From positions 1-64,000 of the forward strand of contig CAUHML010000002.1 in NCBI GenBank assembly GCA_959606905.1: a stretch of DNA of 64,000 bases, in the 5' to 3' direction. The stretch is from an uncultured Bacteroides sp. GTDB lineage: Bacteria; Bacteroidota; Bacteroidia; Bacteroidales; Bacteroidaceae. Position numbers and translations under genes: made by a program. Shown one piece after another: positions 1-8,731 of the stretch (positions are counted from its first letter, which is position 1; each line of letters opens with the position of its first letter). A model generated the notes under the pieces. It saw only the letters and a program-made list of their open reading frames with translations. It had not been told where the DNA came from and did no database searches.

Positions 1-23
1 CTTTTTATACAATATGTCAAAGA

Positions 24-160
24 ACACTTGATTCTTACTTTTTACACAACCTCCGAAGGAGGGGAATTGGAGATACTCTCGCCTTTTGGGGGATACCTTC
101 GCTTTTTGGGGAGATGCCCTCTCCTTTGTTGAAGCCCCCTTCTCCTTTTATAATATCCTT
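24..160. repeat. G-rich imperfect repeats, no gene
   Basis: The first 199 bases hold no convincing gene. Two imperfect copies of a block of the form cgcCTTTTGGGGGATAcc / cgcTTTTTGGGGAGATgcc lie about 21 bases apart, followed by C-rich stretches. This may be decayed coding sequence; I cannot assign it. Confidence 0.3.
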
Positions 161-199
161 AATTAGTTTCTTTATCATTCCGTATATTAATTTATATCA

Positions 200-1180
200 T
201 TAATCAATCACCCAATGCTTATTGTAAGCAACAGTCTTTTTGGGATCATAATGCATTCCCTCTTGTGTGGGGATATGGAGGACATAGCTCTTTCCGCTTC
301 TGTTCTTTAGAGATGTTTCGCGCAGCCAGGGATTCGCATCCCGGAGTTGCGCGTAGGTGATACCTTGTTTTTTGGCATACTCGCTCAAGTCGTTGATAGG
401 TGTAGATACGGTCACCTCTTTATAAGGAATAGGCGGGTAGAGATGTTCTCTTTTCAGCAGGAACCCGTAACGTTGGGGATTGCTGAAAATCTCTTTAGCT
501 GCCAGCAACCGGAACATGTAGCGGGAAGTTTCTTCTACCAGCCACAAGTCCATGGCATGGCTTGCCAACTGTTTTTCGAGTTGGGAGGAGATGCGCGCCT
601 GTCCTGCGTTGTAAGCGGCGGAGACTGCTATCCAGTCGCCATATTTGGCATATGCCTGTTTGAAATATTTGCAGGCAGCTACGGTAGCTTTCTCGATATG
701 ATAGCGTTCGTCCACATTCTCGTTCACTTCCAGTCCGAACTCGCGTCCCGTGGTGGGCATAAACTGCCATAGTCCGGCTGCACCTGCCGGAGAGCGGGCG
801 ATACTGTTCAGGTTACTTTCGATCACCATTAGATATTTGAAATCATTGGGGATACCGTTTGCTTTCAGTATCGGTTCGATGATAGGGAAGTATCGGTTGG
901 CACGCTTAATCAGAAGCATGGTGGTGGAGTGCATATAAGTGAAAGCCAATATCTCGCGGTCCATTCGTTCGCGGCGGTCGTAGCGGCGGAGGTCAATCGT
1001 TTCGCCGTCAAAGGTAACCTGGGCGGGTACGGTGGGCGAAGTGACGCAATAGGGCACTTCCGACTTGGCGGAATGTTGTTCGTTGACTTGGCTGCTGCCT
1101 ATCAATGTAGGAATGGTGGCACCAATACAAAACACTAAGATAAGTGTAAGGATATAATTGATTTTAATCTGTTTCTTCAT
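200..1180 (-). CDS. Lytic murein transglycosylase (MltD/SLT family)
   Basis: Periplasmic enzyme that cleaves the glycan strands of peptidoglycan. The 326-residue protein starts with a signal-peptide-like segment (about residues 5-30). It then has a goose-type lysozyme-like SLT domain at about 105-215 with the family signature VIESNLN carrying the catalytic Glu121, GAAGLWQFMP near 133-142, and YNAGQARI near 190-197. The C-terminal part (about 255-300) could be a divergent substrate-binding segment, but I see no clear LysM repeat. It is transcribed away from the window interior, and the ATG at 1180 is the natural start. Family assignment is firm; the exact physiological role is inferred. Confidence 0.9.
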   Translation of the reverse strand: MKKQIKINYILTLILVFCIGATIPTLIGSSQVNEQHSAKSEVPYCVTSPTVPAQVTFDGETIDLRRYDRRERMDREILAFTYMHSTTMLLIKRANRYFPIIEPILKANGIPNDFKYLMVIESNLNSIARSPAGAAGLWQFMPTTGREFGLEVNENVDERYHIEKATVAACKYFKQAYAKYGDWIAVSAAYNAGQARISSQLEKQLASHAMDLWLVEETSRYMFRLLAAKEIFSNPQRYGFLLKREHLYPPIPYKEVTVSTPINDLSEYAKKQGITYAQLRDANPWLRETSLKNRSGKSYVLHIPTQEGMHYDPKKTVAYNKHWVID

Positions 1181-1259
1181 TTCAATTCATCATTTAATTT
1201 AATAAGTAAACCTTGAGCCTGACGCGATCACGCCGCAAGGAGGAAACCTTATTCCGGCG

Positions 1260-2105
1260 CTACGCCGGCGGCAGTGGTTGGCAGCCTCTGCAATAGTAGA
1301 TGCTGCCGCCCAGATAATTCTCTTTCGCAATGGTTTCTCCGCAACGGGGGCAAGCCATGCCTGCGGTATCTTTTGAGAGACAGGCAACGTATTTGCCGTT
1401 CGCTCCGAACAAGTCGCTTTCCGTGCTTCGCCCGCCTAGGTGGTAGATGTCATTCATCGTCTCTTTTATCTGATAGAACAAATTTTCGCGCTCTTTGTCT
1501 GTCAGTCCGCTTATTTTTTTCTTCGGGTGGATATGTGTATGGTAAAGGATATCCTGCAAAACACCGTTGCCGAGTCCGGGAATCGTCTGTTCGGTGGCAA
1601 GGAAAGCTTTGGCGGATTTCTTCTGTGCGCTGTCGGCATTGATAAGTCCGAGGAAATATTCCGGGCTGAAACCGTCGGACATGACCTGCGGCTTGCTTCT
1701 CGCTGTCAGGTAATAATTGGAGAGCACTCCGTCGGCAGCGTCCTTGTCATAGCACATCAGTCCGCCGTACATTCTCACGGAGGCAACGAGGCAACTTTCG
1801 TCCTCGAAGGCGATGAGCAGCTGATGTTTGGCGGGTAACTTGGAACCCGGAGCCAGATAGCGCAGGTTTACGCCGTCCGTCAAGATGAGAACCTTGTCTC
1901 CTATGGTGATCTCCACCATGCCGCCCTGTGACTGTGCGTGTTCTATCGTCTTGCCGGACAGCTGTTCAGCATACTCCTCGGAACTGCCTGTGAACCAGGC
2001 AAACTTGTGAGGACTGAACTGCGTGTACACGTCCGTTATCTTTTTTCCTCTGACCGTTTCGTTCAGTTGCCGGCAGAGAATGCGGGCTTCGGGGGCTTCT
2101 ATCAT
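1260..2105 (-). CDS. Fpg/Nei-family DNA glycosylase-like protein
   Basis: Base-excision repair family (formamidopyrimidine-DNA glycosylase / endonuclease VIII). The 281-residue protein has an N-terminal glycosylase domain, a middle helix-two-turn-helix region (about 150-210, with IPGLGNGVLQDILY), and a C-terminal four-cysteine zinc finger (CPRC...CRGC, about residues 253-276). Oddly, the N-terminus reads MIEAPEA instead of the usual MPE-x-PE. The catalytic proline at position 2 is replaced by isoleucine while Glu3 is kept. A promoter box lies just upstream at 2140-2147. DNA binding is likely; classical Pro-dependent glycosylase/lyase activity is doubtful. Confidence 0.85.
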   Translation of the reverse strand: MIEAPEARILCRQLNETVRGKKITDVYTQFSPHKFAWFTGSSEEYAEQLSGKTIEHAQSQGGMVEITIGDKVLILTDGVNLRYLAPGSKLPAKHQLLIAFEDESCLVASVRMYGGLMCYDKDAADGVLSNYYLTARSKPQVMSDGFSPEYFLGLINADSAQKKSAKAFLATEQTIPGLGNGVLQDILYHTHIHPKKKISGLTDKERENLFYQIKETMNDIYHLGGRSTESDLFGANGKYVACLSKDTAGMACPRCGETIAKENYLGGSIYYCRGCQPLPPA

Positions 2106-2139
2106 CTCGTTTTTCCTTTCAATGTTTACGTCTTCCTTG

Positions 2140-2147
2140 CAAAGATA
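2140..2147 (-). promoter_or_regulatory. Bacteroidota -7 box (TATCTTTG)
   Basis: CAAAGATA on the plus strand reads TATCTTTG on the minus strand and matches TAnnTTTG. It sits 35 bases upstream of the glycosylase start at 2105. Confidence 0.6.
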
Positions 2148-2230
2148 ACTTCATTTTGTTTTTTTCAAAGAACTTTTCCTGCATTTTATACGTTTTTCTA
2201 GTAGAGTTAAAAACATACAATAGAATCAAG

Positions 2231-3544
2231 ATGAATATAGCAATGACCGGAGCTACCGGATATATAGGTAAACATCTTTCCAGCTATCTGACTGAAAAGG
2301 GCGGACATCGGGTGATTCCTCTGGGAAGGTCGATGTTTCGCGAAGGTATGTCCGGACTGTTGATTCAAACGCTGGCGCATTGCGATGTAGTCATTAATCT
2401 GGCAGGCGCACCTATCAACAAGCGTTGGACACCGGAATATAAACAGGAGCTTTTCAATAGCCGTATCGTCGTCACCCACCGCATCGTCCGTGCGCTGAAT
2501 GCCGTCAAGACGAAACCGAAACTGATGATTTCGGCTTCCGCCGTAGGTTATTACCCTCCCGAAGTGGAAGCGGACGAATACACCCGTACCCGTGGGGAAG
2601 GCTTCCTGTCTGACCTTTGCTATGCGTGGGAGAAAGAGGCGAAACGCTGTCCCGAACCTACACGGCTCGTCATTACCCGCTTTGGTGTCGTGCTCTCTCC
2701 CGACGGGGGAGCGATGCAGCAGATGTTACGCCCGTTGCAGGCTACAAAGGTGGCTACCGCTATCGGTCCCGGCACCCAGTCCTTCCCGTGGATAGCACTG
2801 CACGATCTTTGCCGTGCCATGGAGTTTTTTATCGGGCATGAGGAGACGCAAGGTGTGTTCAATCTGGTTGCCCCGCAACAGATCTCGCAATACGATTTTA
2901 CTCACGAAATGGGTAAAGCCTATCAGGCATGGACGACGATTGTTGCTCCGCAACGTGCTTTCCGTATCTTCTATGGCGAGGCGGCTTCGTTTCTCACAGC
3001 CGGTCAGAAAGTCCGTCCCACACGTCTGCTGGAAGCCGGTTTCCGCTTTTCCGTCCCCAACGTGGAACGTCTTTTCAAAGGAACCGACCATACCACCGTC
3101 AAGATACTTGACCTGAAGCGATACATGGGACTTTGGTACGAGATTGCCCGTTACGAAAACCGTTTCGAGCATGGACTTGTCGATGTGACCGCCACTTACA
3201 CGCTCCGTCCCGACGGCCTGATTCGCGTAGAGAACCGGGGATGCAAACGTAATTCCCCTTATGATATTTGCAAGACCGCCAACGGGCACGCCAAGATTCC
3301 CGACCCCGCGCAGCCGGGCAAACTGAAAGTCTCTTTCTTCCTCAACTTCTACTCGGACTATTACGTGCTCGAACTGGATGAGGAGAATTACAACTACGCC
3401 CTCGTAGGCAGTAGCACCGACAAATATCTCTGGATACTGAGCCGGACTCCGCAACTGCCGGAGGATATAAAGAAAAAACTCGTCACCGCCGCCGAACGCC
3501 GCGGATACGATACCAACCGGTTGCAATGGATTGAGCAATTCTAA
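2231..3544 (+). CDS. TIGR01777-type NAD(P) epimerase fused to a lipocalin
   Basis: A two-domain protein of 437 residues. Residues 1-285 are an extended SDR/epimerase of the TIGR01777 (SulA/YfcH-like) type, with the Rossmann motif GATGYIG at 6-12 and a typical GPGTQSFPWI segment. Residues 290-437 are a lipocalin (bacterial Blc type), with the signature GLWYEIARYENRFE just after the junction. The reading frame opens at 2156, but I chose ATG 2231 because the Rossmann strand starts immediately there (MNIAMTGATG). Function is not established. Blc-type lipocalins bind lipids in the envelope, but no signal peptide is visible here, so the fusion is probably cytoplasmic. Confidence 0.85.
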   Translation: MNIAMTGATGYIGKHLSSYLTEKGGHRVIPLGRSMFREGMSGLLIQTLAHCDVVINLAGAPINKRWTPEYKQELFNSRIVVTHRIVRALNAVKTKPKLMISASAVGYYPPEVEADEYTRTRGEGFLSDLCYAWEKEAKRCPEPTRLVITRFGVVLSPDGGAMQQMLRPLQATKVATAIGPGTQSFPWIALHDLCRAMEFFIGHEETQGVFNLVAPQQISQYDFTHEMGKAYQAWTTIVAPQRAFRIFYGEAASFLTAGQKVRPTRLLEAGFRFSVPNVERLFKGTDHTTVKILDLKRYMGLWYEIARYENRFEHGLVDVTATYTLRPDGLIRVENRGCKRNSPYDICKTANGHAKIPDPAQPGKLKVSFFLNFYSDYYVLELDEENYNYALVGSSTDKYLWILSRTPQLPEDIKKKLVTAAERRGYDTNRLQWIEQF

Positions 3545-3592
3545 AGGCTACCAGCCTGACTGCGACACGCCGTGCAACCGGAAAACAGGATT

Positions 3593-3883
3593 ATGGATTA
3601 CAAAAACAAGATTATGGAGTACGAAATTATTCATCAGCCCGAACAGAATTTGTTCAAGACAGAAGTGGACGGCCGCACCGCCTTTGTACAATATCGCCTT
3701 TTAGGTGATTCGCTCGATATTATCCACACGATTGTACCCCGTCCCATAGAGGGGCGCGGAATAGCCGCCACATTGGTGAAAGCTGCCTATGACTATGCAC
3801 TGGCCAACGGTATGAAGCCGAAAGCTACCTGCTCGTATGCGGTAAGGTGGTTGGAGCGCCACCCGGAACTGGATAAAGGATAA
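3593..3883 (+). CDS. GNAT-like N-acetyltransferase (YjdJ type)
   Basis: Small protein of about 96 residues related to the minimal GNAT domain (Gcn5-related, YjdJ/NATD1 type). The acetyl-CoA loop is recognisable as VPRPIEGRGIAATLVKAA, followed by CSYAVRWLERHPE, a conserved tail of this family. Possible starts are GTG 3572, ATG 3593 and ATG 3614. I favour 3593 because an AGGATT precedes it, but 3614 (MEYEII) is also plausible. It lies 49 bases after the epimerase-lipocalin gene on the same strand and may be cotranscribed. Substrate unknown. Confidence 0.8.
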   Translation: MDYKNKIMEYEIIHQPEQNLFKTEVDGRTAFVQYRLLGDSLDIIHTIVPRPIEGRGIAATLVKAAYDYALANGMKPKATCSYAVRWLERHPELDKG

Positions 3884-3945
3884 AAGGATATGAATATGAT
3901 GTGCGTTCCGAGTGGCAACTATATAGAGAACTGGTTGTGATGTTG

Positions 3946-6699
3946 TTACAACTTGAATGAGAACAGTTCAAGTAGTTCTTCTTTTTTCAAAGGCTTTGTC
4001 AGAAATGCATTGCAACCTGCTTCCATGGCGCTTACCCTGTCAGCGTCGAAGGCATTGGCGGTAAGTGCGATAATGGGGATGATAGGATTCAGCTCCCTGA
4101 TTTTCCGTGTCGCTTCCAAACCTCCCATAATCGGCATTTTCATATCCATAAGGACGATGTCGAACTCTTCATCGCGTACTTTTTCCACCGCTTCCACTCC
4201 GTTCACCACACGGGTGATCTGGTATTCCTTGAGGATATGTTTCACTAACGAGTAATTGCTGTCGTTATCTTCGGCAATCAGTATTTGCAGGTCTTTTCCG
4301 TTTATACCTTTTAAAGATATGGAGTGGTTCAAAGAAACTGTCTCTTGTGTCTGTGTTGGTTGTGGCGTTGCTTTCGGATCGATGTTTTCCTGCATACTTA
4401 CATCACATGGAATCCATGCCCAGAAAGTGGAACCGACACCGGGCGTGGAAGTAAATCCTATTTCTCCTCCTGCGCCTTCGATAATTGCCCGCGAAATGGC
4501 TAATCCGAGTCCTGTTCCCTGTGCGAATTCATTGAGTTTCTGGAATCGTCCGAACACCCTGTTCTGCACCTCATACGGAATGCCGACACCCGAATCTTCG
4601 ACATAGACCTTGATTCCTCCGTTTTCGAGACTGTATCCCATTTTGATATGTCCGCTATGCGTACATTTCACAGCATTGGTAAGGAAATTCATCCAGACCT
4701 GTTTGAGGCGGTTTCTGTCCAAGAATATCCAGCAATCCGGACCGGAATTGCCGAGGATGAACTCTACCTCCGGATTAGTGATCTTCGGTTGGATCATTGT
4801 ATAAAGTTCACCGGATACTTTTGCCAGATTGAACTTTTCCCTCTTGCGTTCGAGGATGCCCGACTCGATTTTGGAAAGGTCGAGAATATCATTAATCAAC
4901 CGTAACAGCAGGTCGTTGTTCGATTCGATAATCTCCATGTATTCCGCCTTTTCTTCGGGGTCGTCACAATTTACCATGAGGCCGGAAAAACCGACAATGG
5001 CATTCAACGGGGTACGTATCTCATGGCTCATATTGGCCAGGAAGGCTGATTTGAGGCGGTCGGAAAGTTCGGCTTTGTCTTTCAATATCTTTAGCTCTTG
5101 TGCCATTTTCTCCCACTTCGTATTGTTGAAGCCGATGCCTGTGTAACGGATTATTTTTCCTCTTTTGTCTCTTTCCACTTGAATGCCGGTGATGATTAAG
5201 GTCTGCCATTCCTTATTCCATTTCGTTTTGGAACGGTACTGGAAATTGAATTCTTGCTCTTTTCCTTCTATCATTCCCTCGAAATATTTGCGTACAAGTT
5301 CCCGGTCGTCCGGGTGGGCAGCGCTCAAATATTGGTCGACATCAATCGGAGTTTCAGGGTGATAGTCGTTGACGGGATCATTGAATGCGGTGAACTTCCG
5401 GCCTGTCACATCGAAATCCCAGTAAGACATACCGACGGTCTTGAACGTAAGCTCCATTTTATAATTTCTCTCTTTAAGCTCCTCGTTCAGGCGGTGGAGC
5501 TTGGAGATATTCTGTCGGAAGCCGGTGAAGCGTATGGTGTTTCCATTCTCGTCCTGTTCGAAAGGAACGCCGATGACATTGCAATATTGCCAGGTTTCAT
5601 CGTATTTTGTTTGCATGCGGCAAGTGAAGTTGACGGTTTCGTTTTCGCCCGACAACATAGATTGGATGGCGTCGAAATAGGTAGAGCGGTCGTCAGGGTG
5701 TACGACACTTTCAAATTCTTTGAGAGTAACAAGCCTGTTGGGGGCGTAGTCGTTGATCGGATCATTGTAGGACTCGAACTTCTGTGTGGATACGTCGAAG
5801 TCCCAATGTACGATATTGCTCACCTGCATGGCCAGCTCGCGCTTTGTTGTCAGGTCTTGTGTCTTTTTCAACATTTGCACTTTATCCGTTACATCCAGTT
5901 GTGTACCGACAATCAATAACTTTCCACGGTGTTCGGAAGATAAGCGCATCCGGCTTTCGTAGTGACGGTATTGCCTTTCTTCCTTGTTATAAAAACGCAG
6001 GGTGGTGTGCACCTGTTGCGTTTCCTTGTTTATCAGTTGAGCGAACAGTTGCATTAACTGTATACGGTCTTGCGGATGCAGGATACTTTGCATCTGCTCC
6101 AAAGACATTTCTTCTTTTGCTAGCGCGTTTCCGTGTAATGTGCTGAATGTCTTTTTATGCACATTATATATCCATGAAGTCATGTTGGCAGCTTCCATAG
6201 CCATTTCCAGATTCTTCTTGCTTTCTTCCGTGCGAAATTCTATTTCCTTGGCACTGGTCACGTCATTAGAAAGCAATATATGGCCGATGATAGTACCTTT
6301 ATCGGCTAATACCGGCACTACTTGGGCTTCATAAATTATAGAGTTTTTATTTTGGCTGCAGAAATAGGCATCGCTGTTGATACGGTCGAAGTCATACTCA
6401 AATTCTAAAGTGACATCCTCACCTCTCTGTATCTTGGATTTTAATTCCTCGTCCATATAAGGACTGTTAAAAAGATTGACTTTACCTATGACTGTTGTAC
6501 GGTCACTGACTCCATACATTTTCAATGCCTTATCGTTGATTTTACGTAGGACACCATTAGCATCATAAACTTCGATACTCATTGGCAGACTGGCGTAGAT
6601 GTTTTCTGTAAACAGCAGTTGGTCTTGTGTCAATCCGGCCGCTCCATTTTCTGAAGACATATTCTCATCCTTAGAAGAAAGTGAATTGGTTTGTTTCAT
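3946..6699 (-). CDS. PAS-rich hybrid sensor histidine kinase/response regulator
   Basis: A 917-residue soluble hybrid two-component kinase. The first 540 residues hold about four PAS/PAC modules. Three are clearly related to each other (repeats around DPxNDY...HPDDR). A HisKA dimerization helix follows (about 550-615) with the phospho-acceptor His in NMSHEIRTPLNA. Then comes a HATPase_c domain (about 660-770, with DSGVGIP and GTGLGLAI), and a C-terminal receiver domain (about 800-917) with the phospho-acceptor Asp in VLMDMKMP and the conserved Lys in TKPLKK. No membrane segment is visible, so it senses a cytoplasmic cue. It has no DNA-binding output domain and no cognate regulator next to it. 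The box at 6793-6800 probably drives it. Confidence 0.92.
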   Translation of the reverse strand: MKQTNSLSSKDENMSSENGAAGLTQDQLLFTENIYASLPMSIEVYDANGVLRKINDKALKMYGVSDRTTVIGKVNLFNSPYMDEELKSKIQRGEDVTLEFEYDFDRINSDAYFCSQNKNSIIYEAQVVPVLADKGTIIGHILLSNDVTSAKEIEFRTEESKKNLEMAMEAANMTSWIYNVHKKTFSTLHGNALAKEEMSLEQMQSILHPQDRIQLMQLFAQLINKETQQVHTTLRFYNKEERQYRHYESRMRLSSEHRGKLLIVGTQLDVTDKVQMLKKTQDLTTKRELAMQVSNIVHWDFDVSTQKFESYNDPINDYAPNRLVTLKEFESVVHPDDRSTYFDAIQSMLSGENETVNFTCRMQTKYDETWQYCNVIGVPFEQDENGNTIRFTGFRQNISKLHRLNEELKERNYKMELTFKTVGMSYWDFDVTGRKFTAFNDPVNDYHPETPIDVDQYLSAAHPDDRELVRKYFEGMIEGKEQEFNFQYRSKTKWNKEWQTLIITGIQVERDKRGKIIRYTGIGFNNTKWEKMAQELKILKDKAELSDRLKSAFLANMSHEIRTPLNAIVGFSGLMVNCDDPEEKAEYMEIIESNNDLLLRLINDILDLSKIESGILERKREKFNLAKVSGELYTMIQPKITNPEVEFILGNSGPDCWIFLDRNRLKQVWMNFLTNAVKCTHSGHIKMGYSLENGGIKVYVEDSGVGIPYEVQNRVFGRFQKLNEFAQGTGLGLAISRAIIEGAGGEIGFTSTPGVGSTFWAWIPCDVSMQENIDPKATPQPTQTQETVSLNHSISLKGINGKDLQILIAEDNDSNYSLVKHILKEYQITRVVNGVEAVEKVRDEEFDIVLMDMKMPIMGGLEATRKIRELNPIIPIIALTANAFDADRVSAMEAGCNAFLTKPLKKEELLELFSFKL

Positions 6700-6792
6700 T
6701 TGTTTCCTATTTTTATTCGTAATCAGGACTGAACTGTTATTTTTATGATTTGCTGTATTGTTTTACAATCCTAATGACAGAATATACGTTTA

Positions 6793-6800
6793 CAAATGTA
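6793..6800 (-). promoter_or_regulatory. -7 box for the hybrid kinase gene
   Basis: CAAATGTA on the plus strand reads TACATTTG on the minus strand (TAnnTTTG). It lies 94 bases upstream of the kinase start at 6699, in an AT-rich intergenic stretch. Confidence 0.5.
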
Positions 6801-6913
6801 TAATAAAAAACCGATAAGAAGAAATAATGCATGATAAAAAGGAAAATCTGAACAATTCTTGTTGTTTAATTGTGGATAACGGATTGTTAGAAACGGTGTG
6901 CTTTCGTTTTTAC

Positions 6914-7183
6914 TTATTTCTTCCACCTTTTCAATTGCGGAAAGAATTCTTTCATGGTGGCGCGTGCTTCATCGATCGTGTACTTTACTTCCGAATCTTT
7001 GTTGAACTCGTCGAGATACTTTAGGTTAAGCTCGATCATTTCGTCCATTGTACAGTCTTTGGTGAAATGCCCGTTCTTGTAGCAATACAGGCAATAATCT
7101 TGGTTTTTGCTACCGTCCGCTTCTGTTCCGAATGTAGATTCGTCGATCGGCATGGCACAACACTGGCAAATTTTCTGTTCCAT
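6914..7183 (-). CDS. Putative zinc-ribbon protein (PF12674-like)
   Basis: An 89-residue protein with an N-terminal zinc ribbon, CQCCAMP near residues 5-11 and CLYCYKNGHF near 31-40, followed by a helical tail. This pattern matches the conserved 'putative zinc ribbon' family of bacterial proteins, whose function is unknown. It is a monocistronic unit with its own TAnnTTTG box at 7240-7247. Confidence 0.8.
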   Translation of the reverse strand: MEQKICQCCAMPIDESTFGTEADGSKNQDYCLYCYKNGHFTKDCTMDEMIELNLKYLDEFNKDSEVKYTIDEARATMKEFFPQLKRWKK

Positions 7184-7239
7184 TTTTTAGTTCTTTAGTT
7201 GGTTAAGGGAATGATAGACAGATCTCTTGTCTCTGTGGA

Positions 7240-7247
7240 CAAATATA
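7240..7247 (-). promoter_or_regulatory. -7 box for the zinc-ribbon gene
   Basis: CAAATATA on the plus strand equals TATATTTG on the minus strand, 57 bases upstream of the start at 7183. Confidence 0.55.
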
Positions 7248-7288
7248 GAGTTTTTTCCCGAAAATAGTGTTATCCTATCTTGCTCTTT

Positions 7289-8023
7289 TTAGCTTTTGTT
7301 TTTTACGGGCAGGCGTTTCCATAACTGGCGGGGGATCAGTCGCCAGAAGAAAACGAGCACGCGGTAACGTCCGTCGATGATTACCGTCCGGCGTTTGCGG
7401 TTCAGGGCACGGGTAATGGCTTGCCCCACTTTGTCTGCTTTCATTAGCATCGGGTAGTGTTTACCGTCACCTAGTAGGGCGGTGGCAACAAATCCGGGAC
7501 GGATATCGGTGAAGCGGATATTTAGTTTTTGCAGGTGGGAGAGTTGTTCGAGAGCATCGATATAGGTATTCTGGAAACGTTTCGTGGCGGAGTAGGCGGG
7601 AGCTATACCCAAACCTTTGGTTCCTGCGATAGAACTGATAACGGCAAGGTGTCCGCCGCCATGCTGCTTGAAGTAATCGAAGGCAGTGTTCACCATGCGG
7701 GTAAATCCTTCGACGTTGGTACGTGCGGTGTTCAGTTCTATGTCGATATCCAGTTCCGGGTTCTGGAAACCGATGCCGGAGCTGAGGAGGAAGAGGTCCA
7801 TGCCGCCTAGTTTACGGATAAGGGTGTTCAGTTTTTCCGCAGCGTCTGCCTGGGTGACGTCCAGTGACTGGATCTTTATTTGTTCCGGTGCAATGCGTTG
7901 GAAGTCTTCGAGTGCCGGTTGACGCCTGCCGGCTATTCCGATTTGCCAGCCTTCTCTCAAAAGATTTTTGGCTACTTCTTGTCCGATGCCGGAGGTGGCT
8001 CCTATGATTATGGCTCTTTTCAT
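7289..8023 (-). CDS. SDR-family NAD(P)-dependent oxidoreductase
   Basis: Classical short-chain dehydrogenase of about 244 residues. The cofactor motif GATSGIG is at residues 7-13, the catalytic Ser is in VISSIAG, and YSATK carries the catalytic Tyr and Lys. An in-frame ATG exists at 8086, but I use ATG 8023 because the first beta strand (MKRAIIIGATSGIG) begins there. The start lies 30 bases after the end of the upstream YgbA-like gene, so the two probably form one operon. Substrate unknown. Confidence 0.88.
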   Translation of the reverse strand: MKRAIIIGATSGIGQEVAKNLLREGWQIGIAGRRQPALEDFQRIAPEQIKIQSLDVTQADAAEKLNTLIRKLGGMDLFLLSSGIGFQNPELDIDIELNTARTNVEGFTRMVNTAFDYFKQHGGGHLAVISSIAGTKGLGIAPAYSATKRFQNTYIDALEQLSHLQKLNIRFTDIRPGFVATALLGDGKHYPMLMKADKVGQAITRALNRKRRTVIIDGRYRVLVFFWRLIPRQLWKRLPVKNKS

Positions 8024-8052
8024 AATGGTATATGGCTGAATGGGTGATGTAT

Positions 8053-8352
8053 TTATAGGTTTAGTAAATGACGTATGGCGGCCCAAGGGGAGTAGAATAT
8101 CATTCTCGGTCCGGCGAAGCGCATGGTTTGCCGCATCCGTTCACGCATGACAGGTTTGTAGCAGTGTACGGTACATTTCTTGCACGAACTCTTTTTCTCA
8201 CCGAACGGGCAACGGTCGAGACGGGCGTGTGCATAGCGCAGCAGTTCTTCGCAGTCGGGGCAAAGAACGGTATTCTTTTCTTTTTTCCGACAGTAGAGGC
8301 GTATCATCAGCTCCACTGTTTCCTTTTCGCGTGCAATACGGTTTTTCTTCAT
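8053..8352 (-). CDS. Nitrous oxide-stimulated promoter family protein (YgbA-like)
   Basis: A 99-residue cysteine-rich protein matching the PF11756 / YgbA family. It has Cys pairs in LCPDCEELLRYA, RCPFGEKK and CKKCTVHCYKP, and a conserved ending MRFAGPRMIFYSPWAAIRH. In enterobacteria the family is induced under nitrosative stress and regulated by NsrR. No NsrR-like site was identified here. Its promoter overlaps back-to-back with the divergent gene at 8403. It is followed closely by the SDR gene. Confidence 0.82.
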   Translation of the reverse strand: MKKNRIAREKETVELMIRLYCRKKEKNTVLCPDCEELLRYAHARLDRCPFGEKKSSCKKCTVHCYKPVMRERMRQTMRFAGPRMIFYSPWAAIRHLLNL

Positions 8353-8379
8353 TTTATCCGGTTTTGTAGATCGGGTTCA

Positions 8380-8387
8380 CAAAGATA
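8380..8387 (-). promoter_or_regulatory. -7 box for the YgbA-like/SDR operon
   Basis: CAAAGATA (minus-strand TATCTTTG), 28 bases upstream of the start at 8352. It is one arm of a perfect palindrome with the divergent box at 8391-8398. Confidence 0.65.
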
Positions 8388-8390
8388 GTG

Positions 8391-8398
8391 TATCTTTG
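8391..8398 (+). promoter_or_regulatory. -7 box for the small gene at 8403
   Basis: TATCTTTG, separated by only 3 bases from the divergent box at 8380-8387. The ATG at 8403 begins 5 bases after the box, so the transcript would be leaderless or nearly so. Confidence 0.6.
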
Positions 8399-8402
8399 CG
8401 GC

Positions 8403-8609
8403 ATGAAAAAGTTATTGTGCCCGCAATGTAAAATTGCTGCTATGTATGTGAAGAATGAACAAGGGGAAAGACTGTTGGTATATGTACTCGAAAATGGTGA
8501 AGTCGTGCCTAAATACCCGGAGGATTCTATGGAAGGCTTCGACCTGACGGAGGTGTTCTGTCTGGGATGTTCGTGGCACGGGTCGCCCAAGCGGCTGGTG
8601 AAACGGTAG
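8403..8609 (+). CDS. Small conserved protein with two Cys pairs
   Basis: A 68-residue protein with CPQC near residues 6-9 and CLGC near 54-57, suggesting a small zinc-binding fold. No function is recognised. A GTG at 8388 is in frame but lies inside the promoter box, so ATG 8403 is the only sensible start. That start is 5 bases downstream of the -7 box, which implies a leaderless mRNA. Confidence 0.7.
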   Translation: MKKLLCPQCKIAAMYVKNEQGERLLVYVLENGEVVPKYPEDSMEGFDLTEVFCLGCSWHGSPKRLVKR

Positions 8610-8699
8610 GTTTTCCGTTATGATAAGCGTTTCCTCGTTTTTTGATTTACGTCAATAAAAGAGGAAGGTGAATCCGGATTTTATTCATGGGATTTTCCG

Positions 8700-8707
8700 T
8701 ATCTTTG
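8700..8707 (+). promoter_or_regulatory. -7 box for the MATE transporter gene
   Basis: TATCTTTG, 24 bases before ATG 8732. It rules out the longer in-frame start at 8687. Confidence 0.65.
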
Positions 8708-8731
8708 CGCGCAATTTTAGGACATAGACGT

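Noticed and set aside
2726..3538. 270-residue open frame opposite the epimerase-lipocalin gene
   Set aside because: Antisense shadow of a well-supported gene.
8687..8731. Longer MATE start at 8687
   Set aside because: It would place the -7 promoter box inside the coding sequence.
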